A DNA stretch of 64,000 nucleotides. Origin: Mytilus galloprovincialis. Taxonomy: Eukaryota; Mollusca; Bivalvia; Mytilida; Mytilidae. Each line of letters opens with the position of its first letter. Within the stretch, counting starts at the first letter, position 1. A model generated the notes under the pieces. That model was not told the DNA's origin and made no database searches. It worked only from the letters and a program-made list of their open reading frames with translations. Positions 46,630 to 60,500 of this stretch are shown piece by piece. The stretch covers positions 35,809,102-35,873,101 of the forward strand of contig NC_134850.1 of assembly GCF_965363235.1 (NCBI RefSeq), read 5' to 3'. Made by a program: the position numbers and the translations under genes.

Positions 46630-46870
46630 GTTAATAGAGAAGATCAGAGAACATCATCTTTATAGCGGAAAGTAAAGTTAAAGGATATTGCTAACTTCTG
46701 TTCTTTCGTCTTAAGAAGTTTTTGTATGAAGTCAGCCTCATATAAATATAGGAACAAGTCGACAAGAAGAGCACAGTTGGTTCCAATGGGAATGCCAATT
46801 GTTTGTTGAAAAATACGTCCTGAAACGTTACAAATATGTTATTAAGTGAATCAAGAAATCAAGCATCTTG
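46630..46870 (-). mobile_element. Reverse-transcriptase fossil (Penelope-like type, tentative)
   Basis: The minus strand shows 'DLFLYLYEADFI'-type text (about 46720-46765) after 'IGIP' (about 46790), then a 'DDV' palm motif near 46645. Broken. Same family as 14941-15110. It lies back-to-back with the LINE fossil and ends at the MITE at 46874. Confidence 0.6.
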
Positions 46871-46873
46871 ATA

Positions 46874-47305
46874 ATATGGAGACGAAGTCCCCTATTACAG
46901 TAGAAAATTCAATAAAAAAAAAAAAAAATTAGGAAAATTTCCCGAATTTTTCATTGTACTAATGAACTCAAAATCGTTCAATTTTTTTTTGTCGTGTTTT
47001 TTAATTTCCGGATCTGCGCAGAACACTTAACTCTACTTCCTTCTTCCGGTCTTGTTGTCGTGAGACTTTGATTAGTCTAGTAAAATATAGGAACTCAAGG
47101 AACACTATACCAATATTTCATTTTTAATCATTCTTTGTCTTTGGTATGAATAAACGCTGTAATATATAAACGTTTATTCAACTGTGCTCTTCTTGTCGAC
47201 TTGTTCCTATATTTCCGTTTCTTTTTTTAACAAATATTTAAGTTACAAAAAAATAATTCATACAGACTTCGTCCCCATTTACAGGTTATGCCTGCCTCAT
47301 ATTAT
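46874..47305. mobile_element. Second copy of the 'ggagacgaagtc' MITE, carrying a foreign 36-bp patch
   Basis: Matches 17524-18018 at both ends and in most of its length. It is shorter in the middle, where 47179-47214 is an exact inverted copy of 46744-46779 from the neighbouring RT fossil. Confidence 0.8.
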
Positions 47306-47309
47306 TAAA

Positions 47310-48015
47310 TAATTTTTTGAAAAGACCCGCTTCAAAAACTTATTGCAGAAATTATCAACCAATCAAATGAACGTTTACAAAAGTGTCGTTCGCTGCTCCT
47401 GTGACTTCCGTTTTACTTTATTTTTGACAGGTAAAAATAAATAATATTACATTTCTCATTTGAGGGTTGAATACAATAAGTTGTACCGGTTTGTCATACA
47501 TGATTTACTCTTTGACAATTGCACAAGGAAAAGACCTGAGACTGACAAGTTATGCCTAAAAATATCACCTTTAAATTAAGCCTGGAGGCTCTGACCTCAG
47601 ATTCCCATTATAGAAATGAACTCTGTCCCATTGCATTGTATACGGAAGAATCTACCACTGTAATAATATTTTGTGGGTCGGAGATATGTGACTGTTCACT
47701 GGAATATCGTTTTCTGTTTTTTTTTCATTGGTACTCAAAACAATTATGATTGATAGGAACCCTCATAATAACTCCAAGTTGAGCATACAAGCTGAAAGTC
47801 TAAAGAGTCCTTGTGAAAGGGATTCCTAGATTTAGACAATAACATTCATTATGTCTGATCATCTCTTTATACTCAAACTCAGCAATTCACAACATTTGAG
47901 GAACCAAAATAGGTAGAAAAACATGCACACATGTATGGTTATATTACATGTATACTGTTATAACTTATGGTCCACCATATCTACTTTTCATTACAAGAAT
48001 TTGTTTACAGTACTT
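47310..48015. other. No gene recognised
   Basis: May contain the promoter of the gene starting at 48513. No motif stands out. Confidence 0.35.
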
Positions 48016-48021
48016 TACAGT

Positions 48022-48172
48022 ACATTTGAAAATGCCTGTACCAAGTCAGGAATATGACGTTCTTGTCCATTCGTTTTTGATGCGTTTTGTTATTTGATTT
48101 TGCCATGTGATTATGGACTTTCCGAATTGATTTTCCTCTAGATCTGAGTTCAGTATTTTTGTGATTTTACTT
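48022..48172 (-). repeat. Family C repeat, minus, partial
   Basis: 'cctgtaccaagtcaggaata' and 'gagttcagtatttttgtgat' match the reverse of family C. About 300 bases upstream of the unknown gene's first coding exon. Confidence 0.6.
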
Positions 48173-48512
48173 TTTACACTGATTTTTTACAAAATTTAGA
48201 TCTTTAATGTGCAAATTGCTATATACAACTTCCACATGTAACATATATACTGCCATTTTAACTTTTGATTGAAATGAAAAATTATGACAGTGAAATTAAT
48301 GACTATCACAACCATGAATCCTGATCTCTTCAAGACTGTTGGCTTAATTAATTACATTATATAAGGTGTAGAATAGTATTACACTCATACTTTACTCCAA
48401 ATTAGTTTTAATCAGGAAAGGTGAAACATAGGTTACGGGTATAATCCTACTTATATATAAATTTTGATATTATCATTTAATTACAGATGTGTCAAGTTAC
48501 ACCCTATTGAAT

Positions 48513-51500
48513 ATGGCGACTGAGGCTGAGGGTAAAATTCAGGTAAGAGGTTCAAAATACTATCTCTTAGGCTCATATACATAGAAATCTTTTTAGTTCA
48601 TTGTTTTTATTTAACATGTTCATTTTTTATGGTTACTGCAAATCTAATGAAAGTTTATTACAATTTTCGTTTGCTGAAAAACAAACTTTTCTTTAGATGA
48701 TAAAAATGAAAATTCTTCAAATTTCTCCACAGATTTTTACTGCTGTATACATTGTTAAAACAGTTGTTTAGTTTCATAAATGGAAATTAAAATGATTGTA
48801 AAAAAGATAATTTTCATATTTTCTAGAAAAGTGCTATTTTGTGAGGTTCTTTTTATTTTTAAAAAGGTTATACACTGTTATTACATGTAAGATCAGTTGA
48901 AGATAGAGTATTATCTGGTTTTAATATATGCAAAAAATAAAATCAATATTTTATTTTTATGAACATTATGGATCACTGTACATGCTGTATCTAGTCAGTC
49001 TTTTTGATTGAAGAAAAAAAATCCTGTAATCTTAAGGTTTAATTTCCCTTGTCTAGATATCATTGGCCTAAATTTGCATGAAATATTTGCCACTTGACAG
49101 TAAACTATCAATCATTTTCCAGATATCCACTACAAAATTATATCAATATTTTCAAATTTAATCTCTATAAAACCAAGAGAAAATTAAAGAATTATTGAGT
49201 GATACAGAAATTATTTCCCATTTTTGTGTTGACACCTTTTATATCTGACAGCATGGAATTTTCTTTATTGTTAAAGGCCTTATGTCCTATAATTGCATAC
49301 AAGTGCATGAAATTTGGTAAATATTGTTTTATTGGCAATCATACCGCATCTCATCTCAATGCTTTGATTTTGATGTTTCCTTGGGTAAACAATGGTACAA
49401 AATGCTTAAATGCTTATTAACATAGAAGATGTAACAGTTCAATGATGACTACTTATTTCCTGTTATACATAATTCACAAAAAAAAAAGTAGCCACAAAAT
49501 TTAACGATATCTATAATTCCACTTCTGCAATAGTGAAGAGTTTGAATGGGGTTTAAAGAATATAGACTAAAGGGCCAGAAAATAAGAATATGAAAAAAGC
49601 CCAAAAGATTACAAAGAATAGAGAAAAACAACGTAATAATTTAAACAAAACAGGAATGAAGACCCCCTCTTTCCAGGCCCTAAAAGTAAGGAGAACTATA
49701 TTTTCTGGTCTGTGTATTGGTCTGTTATTCCATTCGTCCAGTCTGATAAGATACATGTATTATGTATCAGGTTTAAGTTATTGATTAAGGTTACGGTTGA
49801 CAAGGAAGTTGATGTCACATCAACTTGAAAGATAGTGCACATATTCATTACGATATGAACTTTTAAAAGTATTACACAAGAGCTTTTTAAACTAATTATG
49901 AGTGTACTATTTTGACCCTTATCCCCTGGTTCCCTGAGCAAAGAATTGTGATGGTGTGAAACCAGTTCATTCTAAGGTTAAAGTTTTAGGTTATCAGGTA
50001 TCTAGTATCAGGTTCAAGGTTTTGGTTAGGATTTTTTACAAGGAAGTTGACATCACATCATTTGAAAAATGAGTACTGATAATAATTTTGATGTATATTT
50101 ATTTAAAATTTAAAATCATTTGCCAAATTACAGTTTTGACCCTAATTTTACAGTTCACTAAACATAGACGTAGGATGTAGTGCAGGGAGGACATATGGTA
50201 TCCAACGGAAACATTCTTGTTGTGATGAAGTTCATTCATAATCAGTTTTTCTATTGAAAATTAAGAAATGTAAATGAAAAGAGATATAAAGATCACATTT
50301 ATATATACTAGTAAGCTTAAAATAAAATGTAGAAAACAGAGTTTCATCATTAGTGAAATTTTGATTGGTAGGAAAAGACCCCAAAATAAAGAAGAAGACG
50401 ACGAACTTAACTGGCTTCTATTAGACTTCTAACAAAAACACAATACAATAAGATTTAACCTTATTTTTACTTAAATTTTTAATATATGTAACAATATTAG
50501 TTGAGATATAATTTTTTATCAAACAGTGTCAAAGCAAAGGACATTAATTAAGGATGTTAAGTTCTGATAGAAAAAAAAAGTCTTAAGAAATTTTATTTAA
50601 GATGTTTACCCTGCTCCTAGTGCAATTTAAATAAGGATTCCAATAAGATTTTGTATGCAGTTAAGTATAGTAAACGGTGTGTCTGATTTATAAGTAAGTC
50701 CATTTCAGTACTGTAAATGAAATGACTTATATATGATGACTGAAATTAGTGGCCAGCATTATACTGTTAGGATGGATATTTCTCTTATAAATCTCATAAA
50801 CTAAACATTTCTTAACTTGTACACAATGTAGCTCTGTTTGACACAAATGTTTGGAAGAGGGATATAAGTACAGGTATTCAAGTGTTATGAAAGACATGGA
50901 ACTCTTGTCATCTCAACATGAAAATCATTAAATCTCATTACAAACATTTTTGTACTTTTATTAATAAATTTGAAATGAGTCATAATTGTCATCTTATGTT
51001 GTGTTGTGTAATTTATAGACTGGGATAAAATTCAAAGGTCAATGTTTGACATATCTTGCACTTGCATAGCTGTGAGAATCACTGTCAATATCAAAGCATG
51101 TAGTAGGGGCCTCAATGGCCAAGTGGTCTAAGTAGTTACTACTGTAATCACTAGCCAGTCAACACCGTGGTTGTGAGTTTGAACTTCGCTCATGCGGGTG
51201 CACTCCAATCCGATCTTTATTGACTAGGATTGTCAGTTTTCCTATCGAAGCTCTGTTGTTTCCTCCGGGCACTCCCGCCCTGGCTTCCTCCACCAATAAA
51301 AACTGGCCACCACGAAATAGCCTAAATGCAGTGCTTAAAAGTGGCGTTAAAACACCAAAAATCAATCAATCAAAGCATGTTGTCAAAATAAGGTCAGTCT
51401 TACCCAATTGTCATTATAAATGGAATTTGTAACTTATAACAAGACAAATTAAATACCATAATGTATGGCATGCTACAAAGCAACCAGATTTTTACCATAA

Positions 51501-54500
51501 TGTATGGCATGCTACAAAGCAACCAGATTTTCTGTGTACTGTGGGATACCATTTTTTTTGTGAATTTCTCTGTTACAGGTAAACCATTAATATAAATACT
51601 TATCAATAGACACATTTTCTATAAGGTTGTATGTAGACTTTGATGAAAACCACGAAATTAAAAATCCACCAAAATGCAAGTTTCCCTCCATCCTCGAAAA
51701 AGTTGGTAAGGGAAATTAATGAATCCACAGTTACTGGGTTTCTTTACCTGGCCTTGAAGGCATAACACTTTGCTCAGTGCTCGGAGCACAAAAATCATGC
51801 TAGAAACATGAAATCCAGCAATTTGATTGGTTGATTTTCGAGTCTGAGTACAAAAATCATGCTCAAAAGTTTTATGACCGTGAGGCCAGGAGTCAGTTTC
51901 ACAAAAAAAATTGTATGACTATGAGTATACTGAAATGTTCATTCATGACTTACAATTGATATAAGCTGTCAGTTTCTTTTGTGAAACCTACTTCTGAATC
52001 CTTGAATACTATATGAGATTTGTATGAATGAAAACCTCAACATCTTGACTTCAGAATACTACCAAATGTCTTTTTTTATAAAGTAAATTTAATATTCTCC
52101 AATCAGAGATTGACATAAAACATCTTAAAGAAATAGAATCATTAGCCCAATGTATTAGTTAGGTGGAATTTCCGTTTGCAAGCTTCAGTGTCTCCTGAAT
52201 ATGCATGAAATATTTGCCACTGGACATTAAGCAACCATCAATCAATCAATTCAGTGTCTCCTGTTTTAGCCTTTTGAATTGTAAATTACATATATGGAAT
52301 TAGTACTTTATATACCAGAACATTTTATTAACAATAGAAAGTTAATATTTCCTGTGTGTATCTATACACATTTCAAGTACAGAATCAAGGCCAAATTGAT
52401 GTTTAAAACTCGAATAATCATTTAAAACTAACACATAACTTGGCAAATGGGTAACAAAATTAAGGAAAACAATAACAGTCTGTTTTTACAGTTTGATAAA
52501 AAATAAAAGGAGATATGGGTCAAACTTCAATGATACAGCAACCAAACAACAAAAAATACCAGGAATACACTTAAAAATGTACATCATTTATATAATCACA
52601 CAGAGATTAATACAGGTCAGGGCCTAGCTTAATATTTTCATAACTCCTTCTTAATATCAATGACAACTAAATGCTTAATTCTAGGCTCATCTTTTTAACT
52701 AGATAGACCTCTTGATAAAATTTAATGGAGCCTACCATTTGTAATTTATCTGACATATGTAATCAAAATTACATACATCAAATGCATTTATTGCAAACAT
52801 TAATCTACAAACACAATACATGTGTAAAATGATTAGGTCAAGTAGAACATCACACTTTATGTAACGACGCAACGAATATTTAAATTTGACTGGCCTTATT
52901 GAACTCTTTTTGAAGTTTCCCAATAATAATACACATGTGCTGTAATAAATATAATCTTGTTTAATTTAATGGGGACATATATTTCATGCAGACAATCTTA
53001 AAAGGTAGGTATACATGCATGTACATGTAAACGGTATAATACTGTATTTAGAAGGTGATTATGTTGTGAATTATTTTCATTTAAAATGTATGCTTTGATG
53101 TCTTATTGATGTTGTTATACACATGCTATCATCATAAAAGAATGTTTTGAATCTGAAACATGTTAATTAAATATCATGATCTTTTTTTTATCTTTACTGG
53201 AATAAGTACATGTATGTGTATTAATGAAAGTGCTTAAAGGCAATTTGAATGTAATGAATCTTTAATCATCATGATCCTTTTATCTTTATGGGGATAAATA
53301 TGTACATTATTAATATAACTGCACCAATGCAAATGTACAGGCAAACGAAATCAAAAGGAAATAAAAATATTGGTACATGTATTACCATTTATATCTAGTA
53401 TTATCCAGAAAAGAGATTACCCCCAGTACAGCAAAATGCCTAGTGTGTAGGTAAAGGTAATATCTTTGTTTAGCTTGCTAGCTGAACCGTGAAGTCATTT
53501 TGTAGGTTAGGTGTGACTACCCTCTTTTAAGAGTAGACTAGTCAGACAAGCCAGATAACCAATCTATCTGTGTGTAGGACTAGACTACCTCAAAAGGAGG
53601 GTAGAATACCTTACCTTATAATGATTTCAGTTCAGCTAGCAAGCAATTTTTTTTTAGGGGGTTCGGGTGCTTGAAACGGGAGAAGCTTAATTATTTCAGC
53701 ATTACTATGGGAGAGGTCAATGTATTTATAATAAAAAACAAAAAAAATATAACAAAAATGCGTTTTGTTTTTAATTAGCTAGCCTAACAAAAGTAACAAA
53801 ACAAGTTTCAATATTAAAGTTAATCTCTGTTGGTCTACCAAAACTCTCTGATTCTCCTACTGACCTGTATTTTGAAAAGCTTCAACACACTTTCTTTGTC
53901 AGCTGTATCGTTCCTATGCACATGGAGCATGGCAAGCCCACAAAGCCTGCCACCACCCATTGTAGCCCGTTCCCAGGTTTTCAAACGCCTTAAACTTGAA
54001 ATCAATCTCTAATAACAGACTGATGTGACAGGCAGAGTTAAAAGTCATGGATTTTTCTAGCATTCCACAGGGTCCGGTTTTCGGACCCCTTCCCAACGGC
54101 AAAAAACCTACATTTTTCCCAATTTTGGGAGTAAAATTCCCACATGATCACAAAATTAAATAGAAACGGGATATATTTTATACAGAACTCAAAATATTTT
54201 AGTTCAAAAATTTTCATGTCAAAACAAAAAAAAATGTAACAATCCTTTAAGAAGTTAGAACTCATTATTTTGATACTCAAGTAAACTTTAAAGCCATGTT
54301 GTTATATTTAAAAACAAAGAAGGTGTAGGTAGTCCTTACTTTATTTTCACCAACAAAACAAAATTTAATGAACAAAACACATTAAAACTAACATCCGGTA
54401 TATTGGTTGTTTTTCCCAATTTCATTGAAAACCGCGTTAAAAAATTCCCAAAACTGGCCAGGGTCCTTTTTCCCAAAATACTCAGATAAACCCCTGAAAG

Positions 54501-57500
54501 TACTTCTAATATTATGAAAGTTATAAGCGTATAAAGGACGAGAACATGTTAATGTTAATATGAATATGAACACAGTCACTGCTTTATTATATGTATTTAT
54601 ATATATTTATGTCCAACAGCAAGTTATAAGCTTATAAAAGACGAGAACATATGTTATGAACATCAATTAGGATATATTTATTTTTAATACATAATCATTA
54701 ACCATGAGAATTGATACAGAGAAGACTAGACCAACATTGTTACTTAACCGGATTTGACGTGCTGATGTCACAAGTGATCACAAGTTACCTGTAAACATGC
54801 CACTGGAAGACACATCAACCTGCCTGGACACATTATTCTACCAATTTTCAAGTCATTAGTTTGACCTACCGGGGTTCGAACCCCGACCTACTGCACTAAA
54901 ATCAATGGATCATGCTAGCATACAACCAATCTCCGTACAGCGAGGTGTTTATACTCATGAGTTACCTTTTTCATCTTTTTTATCTTTAAAGAACCCGTCT
55001 TCAACCAGTTTTGTAATGACATTAAGATTTGTTTCATTTTTTTTAATTTTGATTTGTATTCGGAACACTTATGTTTTTACCGTCACCACTATGGTAAAAG
55101 CTGCAATCGCTGCTGCAGATTGGACATACTGTATGTAGTGTGCTGGTATATAATTTGAAACTCGAAACTCTCATATTGATAATGTAAAATACATAATTGG
55201 AAAAAAATGACACTTTTAAAGTTTGGTCGTTGTTTCAATAGTGAGGCATTTGCCTCGGTTGCCTCCATTACGCTACGACCCTGTGGATGCTGGTTGGAAG
55301 TTTAAATCGACTGCCAATAGCAACTTAGGTCAGCTTTCTCATTGAAACCTTTTATTAGAAATTACATTTTGCATTTATTTTCAATAACAAGCATTATAAA
55401 CAAAGAATTATTTAATTCTGGAATAATATTGAATTCTGAAAAAATGATGAGAAATTTATGATGAAAACTAACCCAACTAATAAGGGTTAGCCATGCATGC
55501 ACTCATGGCTAAGGGGGGTTGGTTAATAGTTCGTACTGAAGTGATAGTGATAGTAAAATTAAACTTAGCCAGACATACATGGCTAACAAGCATGGCTAAC
55601 CCTATTTAGTTGGGGTAGTTTTCATTATATATTTCAAATAAATTTTCCAGAATTCAAAATTATTCCAGATTCAATTATTTCATTGTTTACAGATGAAGGT
55701 CAATGAAAACGATCCATTCAGATATATACTTCCTTCAAATATATAAACTTAAGAAGGTACTTGTAATTGTCAAGTATTGTTTCTTTTAAAAGTTTTAAAT
55801 GTGGTTCATTTGTTACATTATAATGAATCAAATTTTTGATTCTTTGTTTTTCAAAACAGTCTGTATAATGATTGATTATGAGGGTGGTTGGTAGGCATAG
55901 GGGGTGAGGGGAATGTCTGCATTGAATGTGAAACTGTGTTTTTAAACACATCTGCATTGTTTCTTGTTTTTTTCTCAAATTATAATTTTATTTATGATAT
56001 TTGAATGTTGGGCTAACTCTACATGAATGATAATGACTATTTGCTATTTTAAGAATAAGAAAGATGTTTCATTATCAGTCTATTAGCTATACATAATTTA
56101 GCTTTGCTTAATCATTAGTGTGCTTGATCAGCTACAAGTTCACATCATGTGACATTGGAATCATGTGACTTGTTATGCATGTATTATAAACTGGAGATAT
56201 ATACATCCCTGTCAAAGAACCTGAACCAACACCTTATGCAGTTCATGAGATTCTGTATAATTTTTATGTTTACAATCTTAGAATTTACTGAACAACAAAT
56301 ACATACATGTACCTACTTGGTGTATGTAAAGATAAGGAGACGGGGTTTTATCTCTAATGAGGTAACGATCCACAAGAGACATAGGATCAGGATCTAAACA
56401 ATAATATTTTATATAGCTCTGTACAGTCCTCACAATGAGCAGAACACATAAAAATTGTGATGGTGACAGAGAAAGCAAGGAAAGATCCTAAGAAAAAAAT
56501 TTAAAAATCAGTTGGAAAAAATCGGACCTGTCATTTATTCTGAATAGAATTAAATTTGCACACAAAAACCCTTACAAAAAGACAAGAAATTGTTTTTTTG
56601 ACTAATTCTTATATACTTTCTTTGTTTGAATCCTGATACATATGTACGTCTATGTAAGTTTCTGTTTTTTGAAACTTGAATATTTTCATGCAATCTAAAA
56701 CAGTTGACTTCAAGTTCTGTATTTCTTCAATTAGTCTAGATACTTAGATCGTATTTATTCTGTACTGAAACCTTAAGAATTTAAGTGTATGAAATATAAC
56801 CATCTTCATTAAATCCGAATGGAGTTATATGAGACCAGGACAGGAACTTCTTGGTTGATAACTAAACTAGACTTTAATTTTGAGTACTTATAATGATGGT
56901 TGATGCTGATCCACTTCCATTGAGTTCTGTATCTTTGGATTTTGAACATGGATTGGAACTTTTTTTTTTAAGGGATAAAGCTTTCTAAAAAGGTTGGAAA
57001 GACTTATTTTACTACACATATATGATATTATTCCTTAGGTATTAAGGGTAAGTTTAATATTTATGAGTAAGTGAAATACAAATAAAATATATATCTTATA
57101 CAAGTCAATAAGTGTTGAAAAAAGAAATATTTTCAATTGCTTACTGTGGATTTATTTTTTGTTGGAATAAAATTGAGAATGGAAATGGGGAATGTGCCAA
57201 AGAGACAACAACCCGACCATAGAAAAAAAAAAAAAAAACAACAGCAGAAGGTCACCAACAGGTCTTCAATGTAGCGAAAAATTCCCACACCCGGAGGCGT
57301 CCTTCAGCTGGCCCCTAAACAAATATATACTTGTTCAGTGATAATGAACGCCATACTAATTTCCAAATTGTACACAAGAAACTAAAATTAAAATAATACA
57401 AGACTAACAAAGGCCAGAGGCTCCTGACTTGGGACAGGCGCAAAAATGCGGCGGGGTTAAACATGTTTGTGAGATCTCAACCTTCCCCCTATACCTCTAG

Positions 57501-60500
57501 CCAATGTAGAAATGGAATAAACTATTTGTGGGAATTTCATGGATACATCGAATCAAGATTTCAAATGTTCAAAGAAATACTTATTTTCTATAGGTTTGTA
57601 TGCAGACTTTAACAAACCACGAAATTAAATATTCATGAAAGTGTAAGCCACGAAAAAATTGGTACAACAAAAAATAAAACCAACAGTACTTAATTATAAT
57701 TGATTAAAGTATTTTGATAGAATTTTTTATAGTTGTCAATGTATGTGATTATTTATAGGATAGCAGTGATGATGATACTGATCGTGGGATTTATTACGAT
57801 GCTATATCTACAACCTCAGCACTAGACTTGACTGATGACTCCATTGAACCTGATTCTCCAACGAATGTGGAACCTGTGACTGTCAGTAATTTCTTCGAAG
57901 CATCTGTTGAGACAGTCAAAGAAGATACTGATTCTGAAAATTTAATAGAATTAAAGATTACAGATGAGGACTTGGAGGAAGCACTTAGACAGTCAGATTT
58001 ACTTGAACCTGAACAGTCAAACATAGTTAAACAGCCAGTTTATGCTAATGAAACTGAACAGTTAGATTTAGTTAAAAAACAGTCAGATTCAAAACTTCTT
58101 ACAGAACAGTCAAATGTAGTTGAGCAGCCAATTTACACTAATGTTCCTGAGCAGCCAGACTTGAGTAAACGACAGTCAGATTCCAAACTTCTTACTAAAC
58201 AGTCAAATGTAGTTGAACAATCAGATTACACAAATGAAACTGAACAGGCAAAAAAAGTTAAACAAAAGTCAGATTTAGTCAGTAGTGTAAAACTGTCATT
58301 TGGTCAGGTTGGTGTAAAAGGACAAACAAGTAAAGTAAGCGTGAAAGAATTGAGTAAGAAATTTAAAGTTGAAGATGACACTAGGGGTACATACTGTTTA
58401 GCAAAACCTCTTAAATTAGACTCAGACCAATATTGTTTGGCAAAGCCTGTGACTGAGGACCCTGACGGAGAAGGCTACATAAAGGCAAACAAAGTAAACA
58501 AATCATTGGTACGAAAACCAGCTAAATACAAATATGACCCGCCATGGAACAGTGAGTTTCCCATGGTTATGGTTCCTGGTAAGGTAGATCAGGGCGAACA
58601 AAAAAAAACTTCTCAAAAGAAAACTGAATTAGTTCAAGGAGACGAACAAAATGAAGTGTTTACAGAAGTGAAACCTGACTTTGTTACGAGTGGAGAATTA
58701 GAGAGAAGTGGAAAGTACAATCATTTATTTGAAGGATCAGTATCAGAAGAGCCAGTAATGAGTAATTTGTATGGGATTTATACTTCACCACCAGAGGAGG
58801 AAACTGACCAACCACAAGAAGAAGGTAATTATCATTGTACAACTAAGTATATTTATCTACATTGTACTTGACATATCATGCATCTTCTTAATTCTTAAGT
58901 TTTTCAAGTAGAAATTATTATGAAAGGCTTAAATATCTGTTTTTTATGTTTGTTTTTCTAAGACAATTTTTGAATAGTATACAGGATGTATTGTATTGTA
59001 TATATTTTCTCAAATTATAGGTGTTCGTACTAGTTCGAAAGCCAAAACAACACAAAAAGGTATTTTGTATACAAATTTTAAAATTGCAAAGCTTAGCGCT
59101 TATACCTGCATAAAGGTAGAACATATATTGGCAGAGATTACCCATAGCTTTAAAAATGGGGTAGGTTACTACCATATCTTTTTAGAGACAAAACAGGATC
59201 ATTTCCCTTAATGCATGTACATGTATATTATCAGAAGTTTATTACCCAGAGAAGTGTTCAACATTTGTTATAGTTTTGAATAAACTGATTAAAATTAATT
59301 GCTCCCTTTCTGATATGCCAAATCAGAAAGGGAGCAATTTAAGGATTTCATTTTAATTAGATTATGTAAAAGGTGAATGGTACCACGAATTGAAATATTC
59401 AGAAATGATAATTTCTTAGTTAGAACAAAATTTTACAGCATGGATTCACAGCATGTGCTAAAATTATGATGTAATTATATACTGTAAATTCAGAAATTAA
59501 TGCGAGGTTTTTATTAATGCGAATAATACGACAGAGTTGTAAACGCAATAATTAAAACTCGCATTTTGTAATATTTTAACTGAATTAAGCATGACTTTTC
59601 TCAAAATCGTAACAATTAAAATCGCATATAAGTTTAAAATGACAAAATCACAATAATAAATGCACGCAATAATTTCTGAATTTACAGTATTGTATTGTTT
59701 TGTATACTCTAGTACTTTTGAGGTTGAGGGATGATAAGTGGTGGCTAAGTGCAATGTACCTATCAAAAATATTGGTATAGTACATGTAGTTAATTGATAA
59801 CTACTTACTGGTACTAGTACATACATGCATGTAGATCTGTCTTGACACTGAGGTATTTCAATTATATAGATATCAGGGAGATGTTGTTCAATGTACATGA
59901 TGTTGAATTATAATATACATTGTACCAACATAAACTTGATAAATGTACAAAGTTACATGCTCTTTCCTATATATATGCTATATAAATGTTATAACCTGCT
60001 TTAATTGAAGTATTTTTATCACAAAAAGAGCATTTTCATGGGGGTCCTAATAGGGGTAGCCTGGATACCTGGCCCAATCATACTGCGTCGATTAATAGCG
60101 GAGCTAATCAGTAGCCAGGACCCCAGGCTACTAATAGGGGTACCTTTGTGATGAATTATAGTAAAAAATCTGCCCAAATGAAGTTAACCTTAACATTTGG
60201 TGCATGTCAATAAAATGTACACTGTCTTTATGATGATAAAAAAATCAACTGATTTTGACGAGTCACATCATATTCTTACCAAAAATTATAAAAGTAGGAT
60301 TACAACTACATTTATTTGCATACTTAAAAGAAAAAAAACATGAAAAGAAACAATAAAAGTTGATTTTCTAATCTTTTAATTTTCAGTACAAAATTTGGGG
60401 GCATTTATCAAAAATTGAAAAGCTTTATCTTGTATAGATTTGCAGATTATTTATGCAATCATTTGATACTGTTATCATGGTAATTCAGGAAGCAAAACCA

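Noticed and set aside
54860-54890. Possible tRNA gene around 'ggggttcgaacccc'
   Set aside because: Only a T-arm-like palindrome is present. No box A or cloverleaf can be built on either strand.
57828-58871. Taking the Met at 57828 as the start of the unknown protein
   Set aside because: The frame stays open upstream to an acceptor at 57757-57758 and joins in phase with a short first exon at 48513-48542. The end at 58871 lies past a good donor at 58825.
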